DNA of 64,000 nucleotides from Micromonospora endolithica (GTDB lineage: Bacteria; Actinomycetota; Actinomycetes; Mycobacteriales; Micromonosporaceae). The stretch covers positions 124,001-188,000 of the forward strand of contig NZ_RBAK01000009.1 in NCBI RefSeq assembly GCF_003626595.1, read 5' to 3'. The notes below the pieces were generated by a model. It was not told the origin of the DNA and searched no databases. It saw only the letters and a program-made list of their open reading frames with translations. Both the position numbers and the translations under genes were made by a program. Shown piece after piece: positions 51,134 through 59,618 of this stretch (the first letter of the stretch is position 1; the number at the start of each line of letters is the position of its first letter).

Positions 51134-51448
51134 GTGAGCTTTCTGAGGCCCGATGCGCGGAAGCTGGCGGCCGTCGCGGCACTGGCGGCGGTCGCACTGC
51201 TGGTGACGCTGCTGGTGTGGCGCCCGGGGGACCTGCTCGGCGTGGGCCTGGCCCTGGTCGTGGTGCTGCTGGCGGCCGTGGCCGGCGTGGCCGTCGCCGC
51301 CGCCCGGGACCGGGCCGGCGAGGAACCACCCCCCGGGACCGCGCCGGCCGACAGCGGCGGGCTCCACGGCATCGACGCCGACACCCTGGAGACGCTGGAC
51401 AACCGGGAGACCCTGCGGGCGGTACGCGAGCGGCGCCGCGGGCGCTGA
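51134..51448 (+). CDS. small two-helix membrane protein, unknown function
   Basis: A 104-residue protein with a basic N-terminus (LRPDARK), two hydrophobic segments at about residues 11-29 and 33-56, and an acidic then Arg-rich tail (GIDADTLETLDNRETLRAVR then ERRRGR). The helix-turn-helix layout with a charged cytoplasmic tail is common in uncharacterised actinobacterial membrane proteins. GTG 51134 is the start that includes the first helix. It lies alone between convergent neighbours and is followed by a small terminator-like hairpin. No function can be inferred. Confidence 0.55.
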   Translation: MSFLRPDARKLAAVAALAAVALLVTLLVWRPGDLLGVGLALVVVLLAAVAGVAVAAARDRAGEEPPPGTAPADSGGLHGIDADTLETLDNRETLRAVRERRRGR

Positions 51449-51457
51449 CCGGTCCTT

Positions 51458-51472
51458 GGCCGGCAGCCGGCC
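51458..51472. terminator. small convergent terminator hairpin
   Basis: GGCCGG-CAG-CCGGCC gives a perfect 6-bp stem in the 29-nt gap between the stops of the small membrane protein gene and the convergent kinase gene, so it could act in both directions. No U-tract is present. Confidence 0.45.
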
Positions 51473-51477
51473 GCGGG

Positions 51478-52962
51478 TCAGCTCGCGGTCAGCGTCGGCG
51501 TGGCGAGCGCGTCCACACCTCGCCCGGCCAGGCAGCGGTACGTCCGGTCGGTGACCGCGTCGCTGGGCGGCAGCACCTCCAGGTTCCACCCGTCGGCGTA
51601 GCTGATGCCGCTGGTGAGGCGGAAGGTGCTCGGGTTGCACACCTGGCGTACCACCGGATCGGCGCTGACCTCGTCGTAGCCGGCGCCGACCAGGCTCGAC
51701 GGCAGTTCTCCCTCGGCGTAGCTCTCCCAGGTGTGCTCGCTCGCGCACGGCACCCGCTCGGCGCGGGCCCGCGCGCCGCGTACCTGCATCGGCCCGAAGC
51801 ACTCCAGCTCGTCGGCGCAGCCCGCCCCGGCGGGCAGCCCGGTCGTCCCGGTGCACGCGGGGCGCAGCGCGCTGGTGGCCGCCACCCCGGACGACGGGGT
51901 CGGGGTCCGGCCGGCGGGTGGGCCGGCGAGCAGCGCACCGACGCCGACCGAGGCGGCCAGGGCGACCACCCCGGCGCCGCCGAGGAACCAGCGCCGACGC
52001 CACCGCCGGTCGGTGGCGGGCATCGTCGGGTGCGGGTCCTCGACCGGCGTACGCGGGGCCGGCCGCGTGTCGTAGACGGTGGGGCCGCGCCCGGTGCGGG
52101 GCGGTGTCCGTGCGCCGGCACCGTCCGCGCCGCCGCCGTCGAGGGCGAGACCGGCCAGCAGCCCACCCAGCTCGGTGGCGGTCGGCCGGTCCCCCGGGTC
52201 GTTGGACATGCCCGCGCGCAGCACGTCGACCAGTTCCTCCGGCACTCCGGGCAGACCGGGTACCGGCTGGTGGAACATCTCCAACACGGTCACCAGGCTC
52301 GGGTTGCGCTCCGACCGCCACCGGGGCGGACGACCGTGCATCACCGCGTAGAGCGTGGCGCACAGCGCGTAGACGTCAACGGCCGGCGACGGTGGGCGGT
52401 GGCTGAACATCTCCGGCGGCGCGTACGCCGGGGTGAGCACCTCCAGAGCGACCGAGGCGTCCCGCATCTCGGCCAGCACCGCCAGCCCGAAGTCGGCCAG
52501 TACCGCCGGGTTGAAGTGCGAGTAGAGGATGTTGGCCGGCTTCACGTCGCGATGCAGCACCCCGGCCGCGTGCGAGTGGGCGATCGCGTCGGCGATCTTC
52601 ACCCCGAGGTCCCGGGCCTCCGCCGGGCCGAGCGGCGACGTGCGCATCCGCTCGGCGTACGACCCGTCGCACAGCTCCATGATCAGGTAAGGATGCTGGT
52701 CGACGGTGACCCCGACGTCGAACAGGTCGACCACGTGGGGGTGTGACGACATCCGTCCGGCGGCGCGCGCCTCCCGGAGAAAACGGGCCTGGTCGTGGTC
52801 GCTGTCGAGGGTGCGGTTCTCGACCTTGACCGCCACCTCTCGCCCGACCGAGATCTGGGTGGCGCGGTAGATGGTGGCATAACCACCCCGGGCAAACACC
52901 GTCAGATCAGTCAGACCGGGCACGATGGGCTTCGGCAGGGCGCCGGGCGGGGTCTCGGTCAC
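51478..52962 (-). CDS. membrane-anchored serine/threonine protein kinase
   Basis: A 494-residue eukaryotic-type kinase. The glycine-rich loop is unusual (FARGGYATIYRA). The ATP lysine is in EVAVKVENR, the catalytic loop is LHRDVKPANIL near 135 and the magnesium loop is LADFGLAVL near 155, so the core should be active. After the kinase domain comes a Pro/Thr-rich segment, one helix near 335-352 (WFLGGAGVVALAASVGVGAL), and an extracellular domain of about 130 residues with several cysteines (PACTGTT, GCADELECFG, VPCASEHTW, RYRCLAGRG-like), possibly a sensor. GTG 52962 lies 7 nt after TATTTT, so the message is probably leaderless. Its target is unknown. Confidence 0.9.
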   Translation of the reverse strand: MTETPPGALPKPIVPGLTDLTVFARGGYATIYRATQISVGREVAVKVENRTLDSDHDQARFLREARAAGRMSSHPHVVDLFDVGVTVDQHPYLIMELCDGSYAERMRTSPLGPAEARDLGVKIADAIAHSHAAGVLHRDVKPANILYSHFNPAVLADFGLAVLAEMRDASVALEVLTPAYAPPEMFSHRPPSPAVDVYALCATLYAVMHGRPPRWRSERNPSLVTVLEMFHQPVPGLPGVPEELVDVLRAGMSNDPGDRPTATELGGLLAGLALDGGGADGAGARTPPRTGRGPTVYDTRPAPRTPVEDPHPTMPATDRRWRRRWFLGGAGVVALAASVGVGALLAGPPAGRTPTPSSGVAATSALRPACTGTTGLPAGAGCADELECFGPMQVRGARARAERVPCASEHTWESYAEGELPSSLVGAGYDEVSADPVVRQVCNPSTFRLTSGISYADGWNLEVLPPSDAVTDRTYRCLAGRGVDALATPTLTAS

Positions 52963-52993
52963 GGCTTCGAAAATACCCAATCGGGCCGGTCGC

Positions 52994-53518
52994 TCAGCGA
53001 GCCGCACCCGGCGCGGGGGCACCAGCGGGCCCCGTACCAGGTCCGGCACTCTCGACGGAGGCGCCCACGCCGGCACCCGACCCGGCCGGCGCCGCTTCCA
53101 CGACGCCGGTGGATCCCCCGGTGCGTCGGTCGTCCCACCAGAGCCCGGCGGCGGTCGCCAGCGCACCCAGCCCCTCCCAGGCGGCCACCCCGAAGAACCG
53201 GTCGGGAGCGACGTCGGAGAGCACCGCGATGGTGAAGACGGTGAAGGTGACCAGCCGGAACCAGACGGTGAACCGGTAGAAGGGACGCCACTCGGTCGCG
53301 GTCGCGAGCAGGTAGTAGACACCCATGTTGAACGAGGCCATGGACGAGGCCATCAGGAAGGTGCCGGTGTGGTCGCCGACCGCGCGGCTCGACGGCACCT
53401 CGAACCCGAGCAGGCGCAGCAACGCCTCCGGCCAGACCAGCCCGACCGCTCCCATCAGCAGCGCCAGCAGGCCGAAGACGGCGATCGTCCAGCCGGCGGC
53501 GGAACGCGGCAGCCTCAT
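52994..53518 (-). CDS. predicted four-helix membrane protein
   Basis: A 174-residue protein with four hydrophobic segments (about residues 11-30, 50-70, 82-100 and 108-125), then a Gly/Ala/Pro-rich tail. Segments such as GLVWPEALLRLLGFEVP and TEWRPFYRFTVWFRLVTF recall DoxX-like or small uncharacterised membrane proteins, but I cannot assign the family. The ATG at 53518 has GGGAGG 6 nt upstream; a GTG one codon earlier is possible. It is read in the same direction as the kinase gene, with 31 nt between them, so they could be co-transcribed. Confidence 0.65.
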   Translation of the reverse strand: MRLPRSAAGWTIAVFGLLALLMGAVGLVWPEALLRLLGFEVPSSRAVGDHTGTFLMASSMASFNMGVYYLLATATEWRPFYRFTVWFRLVTFTVFTIAVLSDVAPDRFFGVAAWEGLGALATAAGLWWDDRRTGGSTGVVEAAPAGSGAGVGASVESAGPGTGPAGAPAPGAAR

Positions 53519-53659
53519 CACGGCCCTCCCTGACCCCGGACGGCCCCAGAGTGGACTCGCCTCGAACCAGACACGCTAGCGGCCACCCCCGACACCCACA
53601 TCCCCGAAACCGCCAGACCTGCCCCGCCCACTCCGCCCGCCGCGCAGCGGGGGCGGGGG

Positions 53660-56600
53660 TCAGGTCGCGGCGGCCAGCCGGACGCGGAGGGCGTCGGCGG
53701 CCCGGCGTTCGCTGCGCTGCTGGGTGGCGTACGCCAGACGCACCGCCTTTTCGGCACTGGCCAGGGCCTCCTGCGGTCGTCCGCAGGCGGCGAGCGCCTC
53801 GGCCAGCACGCTGGCGGCGATGACCTGACTGCGAACGTCCTCGGCCGGGGCGCCGGCCGCCCGCCGGGCCCAGTCCAGGGCCTGTTCGCGCTGACCGTGG
53901 GCGAGCAGTGCGGAGGCGTACCGGGCCATCGTCTGGCGGCGGGAGAACAGCAGCGAGGGGGCGTTGGCGGCGGCGGTGGCGACCGGGGCGAGCAGCCCGA
54001 CGGCGGTGGCCGGATCCCCGGCGCCCAGCCGGGCGGTGGCCAGCAGCACCCGGGGCCCCACCTGGGCGGGCGCCTGCGGGTTGTGCGGCTCGACGGCGGT
54101 CAGCACAGCGCGGGCGCACCGCTCGGCGGTGTCGCAGTCGCCCATGTCCAGCGCCACGAAGCCGCGCAGCGTGCCGGCCATCCCGGTGAGCAGCGGGTGG
54201 GAGGTGCGCTCGGCGTACGACTGGGCGTCGGTGAGCAGGTCGGCGGCGTGCTCCGGCTCGCCCAGCCCGCGGGCCACCACGCCGCGTACGACCAGCGCGA
54301 AGCCGCGCCCCCAGTCGTCCGAGGCGGCGGCGAACTCCCGGTACGCGCGACGGGCCTGCCGGTCGGCCTCGGCCAGTTCGCCGAGTTCGGCGGTGGCGAA
54401 GGCCTCGACGGCGCGCAGGGTGCCCACCGCCCACGCCTCGCCGACCCGTTCACCGAAGGGCAGGAACACCTGTGCCATCCGGCAGGCCTCGCGCAGCCGG
54501 CCGGCGAGCAGCCGGGCGAACGCGGTGGTGCCGCGCAGCCACGCCCGCCCGTACGGGTCCTTCAGCTCGGCGAACAGCCGGGCGGCCCGACCCAGTACGG
54601 CGTCGGTCCCGGCGAAGTCGCCCCGGGTGGTGGTGACCCAGGCCAGGTTCTGCAGGGACCACGCCTGGCCGCGCCGGTCCTGCACCTGCACGCTGACCTG
54701 GTAGGAGGCGGCGAGCCGGCTGCTGGCCTGGCCGAGCCGGCCGGCGATGAAGTCGGCCATGCCGAGCCTTCGCATCGCCGAGGCGCGCAGGGTGGGCAGC
54801 GATCCGGCGGTGGCCACCTGGACGGCCTCCTGCCAGCAGGCGACCGCCCGGCCCTGGTCGCCCATCGTCTGGTGGGCCTGACCGGCGAGCAGGAGCGCGC
54901 TGGTCCGGGTGGCTGCCTCGTCCCCCGCGTTCGCGGCGATCTTCTCGGCGAAGGCGAGTGCGTCGGCCGGGCGGCCGACCTGGAGCAGGGCCCGGGCGTG
55001 CACCACCCGGTCGGCCGCCGGCACGGTGCCGCGGGCGAGTTCGGTGGCGCGCTCGGCGTACTCCACCGCCAGGGCGGGCTCGCCGGCCTGGAGCGACCGG
55101 CGGGCGGACCGGCCGAGCGCGGCGACGCCGAGCGGGACCACCGCGCGGGCCGGCGCGTCCGGTCGCAGTCCGACCGCGTCGGCCAGGGTGGCGGCCCGCT
55201 CGACGTGGGCGGCGACGAAGTCGTCGCGGGCGGGCTCGGGGAAACCGCCGGCCGCGGCGGATCCGGCGGGCGGGTCGGCCGCCCAGTGGGCCAGCGCCGC
55301 GTGCCGTTCGGCCAGCTCCGCCTTGCTCACCCCGGTGTAGGCCGCCTCCCGCATGAGCGGGGTGGCGAACGCGAATCCGGTCCGGACGCGGTGCAGCATC
55401 CGGCGTTGCAGCAGTTCCTCGACGGCCCGCTCCAGCTCGACGGCGACCACCGCGGCCGGACGTCCGGCGCGGCCGTTGCGCTGCTCGCCCAGCGCCTCCA
55501 GCGCGCCCTCCGGCACGGTGTCGCCGACCACGGCCGCGTCCCGCAGGACGGCGCGGGCGCCGGCCGGCAGCGCGTCGATGCGCGCGGCGAGCACGGCGGC
55601 GAGATCGCGGGAGAGCAGCCGACTACCGAGCGAACCGGGGGCGAGTCGCCAGGAGTTGCCGCCGCCGGCGGTCAGCGCGCCGCGCTCCATCAGCAGGGTG
55701 ACCAGCTCGGCGAGGTAGAAGGGATTGCCCTGGGCGGTGGCGAGCAGCCGGTCGGCGTCGGCCTGCGGCAGCCGGCCGCCACCGAGGTAGCTGGTGAGCA
55801 ACCGGGCCGCGTCGGCGCCGCGCAGTGGCGGCAGCGCGTGCACCTCGGCGTCCGCCACCCGGGTCAGCGCCCCGGCCGTACGGGTCAGCTCGGGCCGCCC
55901 GAGCAGCAGCACCAGCACCGGGCCGGACAGCCGGGACAGGGTGAGGCCCAGTGCGCGGATGGTCTCCGGTGTGGCGTCGTGCAGGTCGTCCACGACGACC
56001 ACCAGCGGCGCCTCGCTGGCCAGGGCGCTGAGCAGGTCGGCGACCGCGTTGGGTACGGCCTCGGTGTCGGCGGCCGGCGCGGTGGTGCTCCACTCCCCCT
56101 GGTCGGTGGGGCCTCCGCTGGGCAGTTCGGCGTAACCGAGCAGGGCCAGCATCTGGTCGGTGGCGATCGGCGCGGGGTCACCGGAGCGGCCGAGGCGCTG
56201 GGCGAGACGGCGCAGCCGCTCCTCGACGGCGGGCCGGGTGAGCGCGGTGGACGTGTCGGTGGGCAGGCCGGTGGCCGCGCGCACCAGGTCGGCCAGCGGG
56301 GCGAGTCGACGCCGCTCGCCGAAGGCGGCGCAGCGGACCGACAGCACCCGGGCCCCGGTGTGCGCGGCGTAGCGCCCGGGCCCGACGTCGTAACCGGCGG
56401 CGAGGCGTTCCACCTCGGCGGCGAACCGGGACTTGCCGATACCGGCCTCGGCGGTCATCAGCAGCACCCGGGGTTCGCCCCGGTCGACCACCTCGGCGAG
56501 CCGGCCGGCGACCCGGCCGATCTCGGTCTCCCGGCCCACGTACGGCGCCTCGTCGCCCAGGCCGGAACGGGTGCCCGGGGCGTCCAGGAGGCCGAGCAGC

Positions 56601-57229
56601 TCGTACGCCTCGACGGGTTCGCGCTTGCCCTTGAGCCGCAGCGGGCGCAGGGCCCGCCAGGACGCGACGTGCCGGGTGGCGGCGGAGGTCCGCGCCCCGG
56701 CGTAGACGGCGCCCACGGCCGCCGCGTCGGCGAGCCGGGCGGCGGTGTTGACCGTGTCGCCGATGACCGTGTACTCGATCGCGGCCTGGATGCCGGCGAT
56801 GACGTCGCCGGTGTTCAGGCCGACCCGCAGGCCGAGCGGCGCCCCGCCGCCCCGCTCGTCGTCGAGGACCCGGCGGACGGCCCGCTGCATGGACAGGGCG
56901 GCGCGCACGGCCCGCTCGGCGTCGTCCTCGTGGGCGACCGGAGCGCCGAAGACGGCCATGATGCCGTCGCCGGTCAGCTTGTCCACGTGCCCGCCGAAGG
57001 TCTTGACCGCACCGGCCAGCGCGGCGAGCACCCGGTCGGTGACCGCGCCGACCCGTTCCGGGTCGAGGTCCTCCGACCAGGAGGTGAAGTCGGAGAGGTC
57101 GCCGAAGAGCACGGTGACCACCCGACGCTCGGCGGCCGGCAACGTGGCGGCGGCCGGCAGGGCGGCGCCGCAGTTGTGGCAGAACCGGGCGCCGGGGACG
57201 GCGACGGTTCCGCACACGGGGCAGGTCAC
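53660..57229 (-). CDS. soluble adenylyl cyclase-like protein: zinc ribbon, class III cyclase, AAA ATPase, TPR-like repeats
   Basis: A 1189-residue cytoplasmic signalling protein. Residues 3-20 form a zinc ribbon (CPVC and CHNC). Residues 38-210 are a class III nucleotidyl cyclase: FGDLSDFTSW (metal Asp), HVDKLTGDGIMAVFG (Lys and second metal Asp), and YTVIGDTVNTAARL with the catalytic Asn and Arg, where Thr replaces the purine-contact Asp as in class IIIb. An ATPase follows with Walker A AEAGIGKSRFA near 263 and Walker B VVVVDDLHDAT near 413. The last ~600 residues are helical repeats. This order matches sAC-type enzymes. Its GTG overlaps the MBL gene stop (GTGA). Confidence 0.9.
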   Translation of the reverse strand: MTCPVCGTVAVPGARFCHNCGAALPAAATLPAAERRVVTVLFGDLSDFTSWSEDLDPERVGAVTDRVLAALAGAVKTFGGHVDKLTGDGIMAVFGAPVAHEDDAERAVRAALSMQRAVRRVLDDERGGGAPLGLRVGLNTGDVIAGIQAAIEYTVIGDTVNTAARLADAAAVGAVYAGARTSAATRHVASWRALRPLRLKGKREPVEAYELLGLLDAPGTRSGLGDEAPYVGRETEIGRVAGRLAEVVDRGEPRVLLMTAEAGIGKSRFAAEVERLAAGYDVGPGRYAAHTGARVLSVRCAAFGERRRLAPLADLVRAATGLPTDTSTALTRPAVEERLRRLAQRLGRSGDPAPIATDQMLALLGYAELPSGGPTDQGEWSTTAPAADTEAVPNAVADLLSALASEAPLVVVVDDLHDATPETIRALGLTLSRLSGPVLVLLLGRPELTRTAGALTRVADAEVHALPPLRGADAARLLTSYLGGGRLPQADADRLLATAQGNPFYLAELVTLLMERGALTAGGGNSWRLAPGSLGSRLLSRDLAAVLAARIDALPAGARAVLRDAAVVGDTVPEGALEALGEQRNGRAGRPAAVVAVELERAVEELLQRRMLHRVRTGFAFATPLMREAAYTGVSKAELAERHAALAHWAADPPAGSAAAGGFPEPARDDFVAAHVERAATLADAVGLRPDAPARAVVPLGVAALGRSARRSLQAGEPALAVEYAERATELARGTVPAADRVVHARALLQVGRPADALAFAEKIAANAGDEAATRTSALLLAGQAHQTMGDQGRAVACWQEAVQVATAGSLPTLRASAMRRLGMADFIAGRLGQASSRLAASYQVSVQVQDRRGQAWSLQNLAWVTTTRGDFAGTDAVLGRAARLFAELKDPYGRAWLRGTTAFARLLAGRLREACRMAQVFLPFGERVGEAWAVGTLRAVEAFATAELGELAEADRQARRAYREFAAASDDWGRGFALVVRGVVARGLGEPEHAADLLTDAQSYAERTSHPLLTGMAGTLRGFVALDMGDCDTAERCARAVLTAVEPHNPQAPAQVGPRVLLATARLGAGDPATAVGLLAPVATAAANAPSLLFSRRQTMARYASALLAHGQREQALDWARRAAGAPAEDVRSQVIAASVLAEALAACGRPQEALASAEKAVRLAYATQQRSERRAADALRVRLAAAT

Positions 57230-58050
57230 GCTTGCTCCAACCCCGGGTGACCGCCGGGTGATTCCCGTCCCAGGTATTCCAGTTGGGCCCGGACCGACCA
57301 CTCCGCGGCCCACCACAGCGAGCGGTCCACGTCGGCGTAGACGACCGCGACCACCTCCGCCGGGGTGCTGGCGCCCGCGTCGAGCGCGGCCCGGACCTGG
57401 TCCAGCCGGGCCCGCCGGTGGGCGAGGTAGAACTCCGCCGCGACACCGCAGTCGGCCAGCGCCGGGCCGTGACCCGGCAGCGCCGGGACGCCGGCGTACG
57501 CCGAGAGCAGCTCCAGGCTGTCCAGGTAGTCCCCGAGGTTGCCGTCCGGGTGCGCCACCACGGTGGTGCCCCGGCCGAGGATGGTGTCGCCGGTGAGGAC
57601 GACCCGCTCGTCGCCGTGCGTCACCAGCAGGCAGACCGAGTCGGCGGTGTGCCCCGGGGTCGGGACCAGCCGCAGGTCGAGACCGGGCACGTGCGGCGGC
57701 GCGTCGACGCCGAGCGGGCCGGCGGCGATGGTGTGCGCCGGGTGGGCCGCCCGCACCGGTACGCCACCGAGCAGCTCGTGCAGGCGTGCCGAGCCCTCGG
57801 TGTGGTCCGGGTGCCCGTGGGTGATCAGGACGAGGCCGACCGGCCCCTGCGCGGCGATGGCCGCCAGGTGCGCCTCGTCGGCCGGCCCGGGGTCGACCAC
57901 GACGGCGTGCTCCGCGCCGGGTGCCCGCAGCACCCAGGTGTTGGTGCCGTCCAGGGTCATCGGTCCCGGGTTCGGTGCGCGCAGCAGCGAAACCCAGCCC
58001 GGGAGCCGGTCGGCGAGGGCCGCCGCCGGCGCCGTCACATGCCCGCCCAT
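57226..58050 (-). CDS. MBL-fold metallo-hydrolase
   Basis: A 274-residue metallo-beta-lactamase-fold hydrolase with the dinuclear site in ITHGHPDHTEG (HxHxDH), TPGHTADSV and LTGDTILGRG, then a final ALPGHGPALAD. It is closest in pattern to glyoxalase II/LACTB2-type enzymes. The orthologue Rv3677c occupies the same place next to ridA and crp in M. tuberculosis. ATG 58050 lies 7 nt after TACGAT, pointing to a leaderless start. The cyclase gene overlaps its stop, so cyclase and hydrolase share a transcript here. Confidence 0.92.
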   Translation of the reverse strand: MGGHVTAPAAALADRLPGWVSLLRAPNPGPMTLDGTNTWVLRAPGAEHAVVVDPGPADEAHLAAIAAQGPVGLVLITHGHPDHTEGSARLHELLGGVPVRAAHPAHTIAAGPLGVDAPPHVPGLDLRLVPTPGHTADSVCLLVTHGDERVVLTGDTILGRGTTVVAHPDGNLGDYLDSLELLSAYAGVPALPGHGPALADCGVAAEFYLAHRRARLDQVRAALDAGASTPAEVVAVVYADVDRSLWWAAEWSVRAQLEYLGRESPGGHPGLEQA

Positions 58051-58084
58051 GGCTGCGATCGTACGACCCCGCCCGCCACCCGCC

Positions 58085-58156
58085 ACGATCTTGCACTTCC
58101 GGTCGCCGGTTCGTGCCTGTTCAAGGGCTTTGTCGGGACCGGAAGTGCACGATCGC
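58085..58156. repeat. long inverted repeat between ridA and the MBL gene
   Basis: ACGATCTTGCACTTCCGGTC (58085-58104) and GACCGGAAGTGCACGATCG (58137-58155) are near-perfect inverted arms, the core GCACTTCCGGTC being exact, around a 32-nt loop. It lies after the ridA stop and upstream of the MBL gene promoter, so it may end ridA transcription. Its GATCTTGCACTT wording resembles dispersed repeats I recall from Micromonosporaceae. Confidence 0.6.
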
Positions 58157-58168
58157 GGGAAGGTCCGC

Positions 58169-58630
58169 TCAGGCGACCTCGACGATCACCTCTACCTCGA
58201 CCGGGGAGTCGAGCGGCAGCTCGGAGACACCGACGGCGCTGCGGGCGTGCCGGCCGGCCTCACCGAACACCGCGCCGAACAGATCGCTGGCACCGTTGAT
58301 CACGCCCGGCTGGCCGGTGAAGCCGGGCGCACTCGCCACGAAACCGGTCAGCTTGACGACCTTGACCACGTTCTCCAGGCCGACCAGCGAGTCGACGGCG
58401 GCCAGCGCGTTCAGCGCGCAGCGCTGGGCGAGGTCCTTGGCCTGGTCGGCGGAGACACCGGCACCCACCTTGCCGGTGGCCAGCAGCTTGCCCTCCACCA
58501 TCGGCAGCTGCCCGGACACGTACACGTGCTGTCCCGACTGGACCGCCGGCACGTAGCTGGCGACCGGCGGCACGACCTCGGGCAGTTCGTGCCCGAGTTC
58601 GGCGAGCTTCCCGTGCGGACCGTTGCTCAC
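58169..58630 (-). CDS. ridA: RidA/YjgF-family deaminase
   Basis: RidA-type proteins hydrolyse reactive enamine/imine intermediates and protect PLP enzymes. The 153-residue protein shows LPEVVPPVASYVPAVQSGQ, VYVSGQLPMVEG, CALNALAAVDSLVGLENVVK and the C-terminal SAVGVSELPLDSPVEVEVIV, typical of the longer actinobacterial RidA subgroup. The arginine usually binding the substrate carboxylate is not clearly in the standard place, so activity may differ. GTG 58630 is used; GTG 58639, overlapping the upstream stop (GTGA), would add three residues. It follows a DUF4177 gene, as in Streptomyces. Confidence 0.9.
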   Translation of the reverse strand: MSNGPHGKLAELGHELPEVVPPVASYVPAVQSGQHVYVSGQLPMVEGKLLATGKVGAGVSADQAKDLAQRCALNALAAVDSLVGLENVVKVVKLTGFVASAPGFTGQPGVINGASDLFGAVFGEAGRHARSAVGVSELPLDSPVEVEVIVEVA

Positions 58631-58635
58631 GCCGC

Positions 58636-58791
58636 TCACGCCTTCGGGCGCTTGAGGTAGGCGACGAGCTGCTCCGGGTTCGGACCGGGAACCACGGAGA
58701 CCAGCTCCCAGCCGTCCTCGCCCCAGTTGTCGAGGATCTGCTTGGTCGCGTGGACCAGCAGCGGGACCGTGGCGTATTCCCACTTCTGCAT
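58636..58791 (-). CDS. DUF4177-type small protein
   Basis: A 51-residue protein from ATG 58791: MQKWEYATVPLLVHATKQIL then DNWGEDGWELVSVVPGPNPE, ending AYLKRPKA. The KWEYATV start and GWELVSV centre are the DUF4177 signature, a small alpha-beta protein of unknown function. It is found immediately upstream of ridA in many actinobacteria, which supports it as a real gene despite its size. The stop overlaps the alternative ridA GTG by 4 nt. A TAGGCT hexamer lies about 40 nt upstream of the start. Confidence 0.85.
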   Translation of the reverse strand: MQKWEYATVPLLVHATKQILDNWGEDGWELVSVVPGPNPEQLVAYLKRPKA

Positions 58792-58836
58792 CGGTGGAGG
58801 ACTCCCTCGGGTGCGGTGACTCTGTCCTCCGACAGC

Positions 58837-59313
58837 CTACGGTCCGCTCGTCGGCCCGGGCCCGGGACGCTGCTCCGGGGCGACCGCGGGACCGCCGCAG
58901 GGGCCGCCGTGCTCGTACGGCTGGGGGCACCGGGACCGGTCGGGCAGCAGCAGGTCGCAGAAGACCCGGTGCCGGTTGTTCTGGTCGTCGGCGGTGGAGA
59001 CGGTCGTCTCCCCGGCGTCCAACTCACCCAGGAAGCTCAGCGAGGTCGCCACGGTGCTGGCCAACGCGGTGGCCGCGGCCAGGTCGGTGACCCGGATCGG
59101 CAGATGGACGACGTAGCCGGGCCCGTCCTCGTCCCGGCCGCGATCACCCCGGCGACCCAGCGCGTTCAGCACGTCCACCGGCTCGGCGAGCCGCCGGTAG
59201 GACCGCTCGTTGATCGGCAGACCACCGGGCTCGCCGTCGCCGCAGCCGCCGGATCGGCGCACCCGGTCGGTGACCGGGAACTGGATTCGGGGGAAGTTGT
59301 CCGCGTCGCGCAT
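58837..59313 (-). CDS. hypothetical soluble protein
   Basis: A 158-residue protein of a family I do not recognise. It begins MRDADNFPRIQFPVTDRVRR, has a central PVDVLNALGRRGDRG then GYVVHLPIRVTDLAAATALA that looks like an alpha-beta unit, and ends in a Pro/Gly-rich tail with CPQPYEHGGPCGG. No membrane helix or signal is seen. ATG 59313 is 7 nt after GGAGG. It is upstream of the DUF4177-ridA pair on the same strand, so it may be the first gene of that unit. Confidence 0.6.
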   Translation of the reverse strand: MRDADNFPRIQFPVTDRVRRSGGCGDGEPGGLPINERSYRRLAEPVDVLNALGRRGDRGRDEDGPGYVVHLPIRVTDLAAATALASTVATSLSFLGELDAGETTVSTADDQNNRHRVFCDLLLPDRSRCPQPYEHGGPCGGPAVAPEQRPGPGPTSGP

Positions 59314-59618
59314 GCCGCTACCTCCGGGCGTCGTACCTGTCTCGTCGCGTCGGGACCGAGCCTCCCCCAGCCCGTTCCTCGCACCGAAGCGACGGTAGGC
59401 GGGGGCCGCGAGTCCCGACAACAGGACGCGCATGTCGAGTTACCCAAAGTCACATATGCGACACAGTGCTGGTAAGGAACCCGACCGCCGCTCCGCGCGG
59501 CGCGTGCGTGTGACGCCGGCCCCGACCGGCCCCCTCCGCACGGCGGGATCGACCGTTACCCTTCCGGTCGGAACGGGCGCGCACGGCTCGACCACTCGTC
59601 AGATCCTGTGGGGGACAG
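59314..59618. promoter_or_regulatory. divergent intergenic region with a palindromic site
   Basis: This 305-nt space has no gene. GTCACATATGCGAC (59449-59462) is a near-perfect palindrome around CATATG and may be an operator. On the minus strand TAACTC lies at 59437-59442 next to it. On the plus strand a TACCCT hexamer at about 59557 would give the 59619 gene a leader near 55 nt, ending in a GGGGGAC Shine-Dalgarno. Confidence 0.35.

Noticed and set aside
53897..57250. A 1117-codon plus-strand frame opposite the cyclase gene
   Set aside because: It is antisense to a protein with intact cyclase and ATPase motifs and shows no domain of its own.
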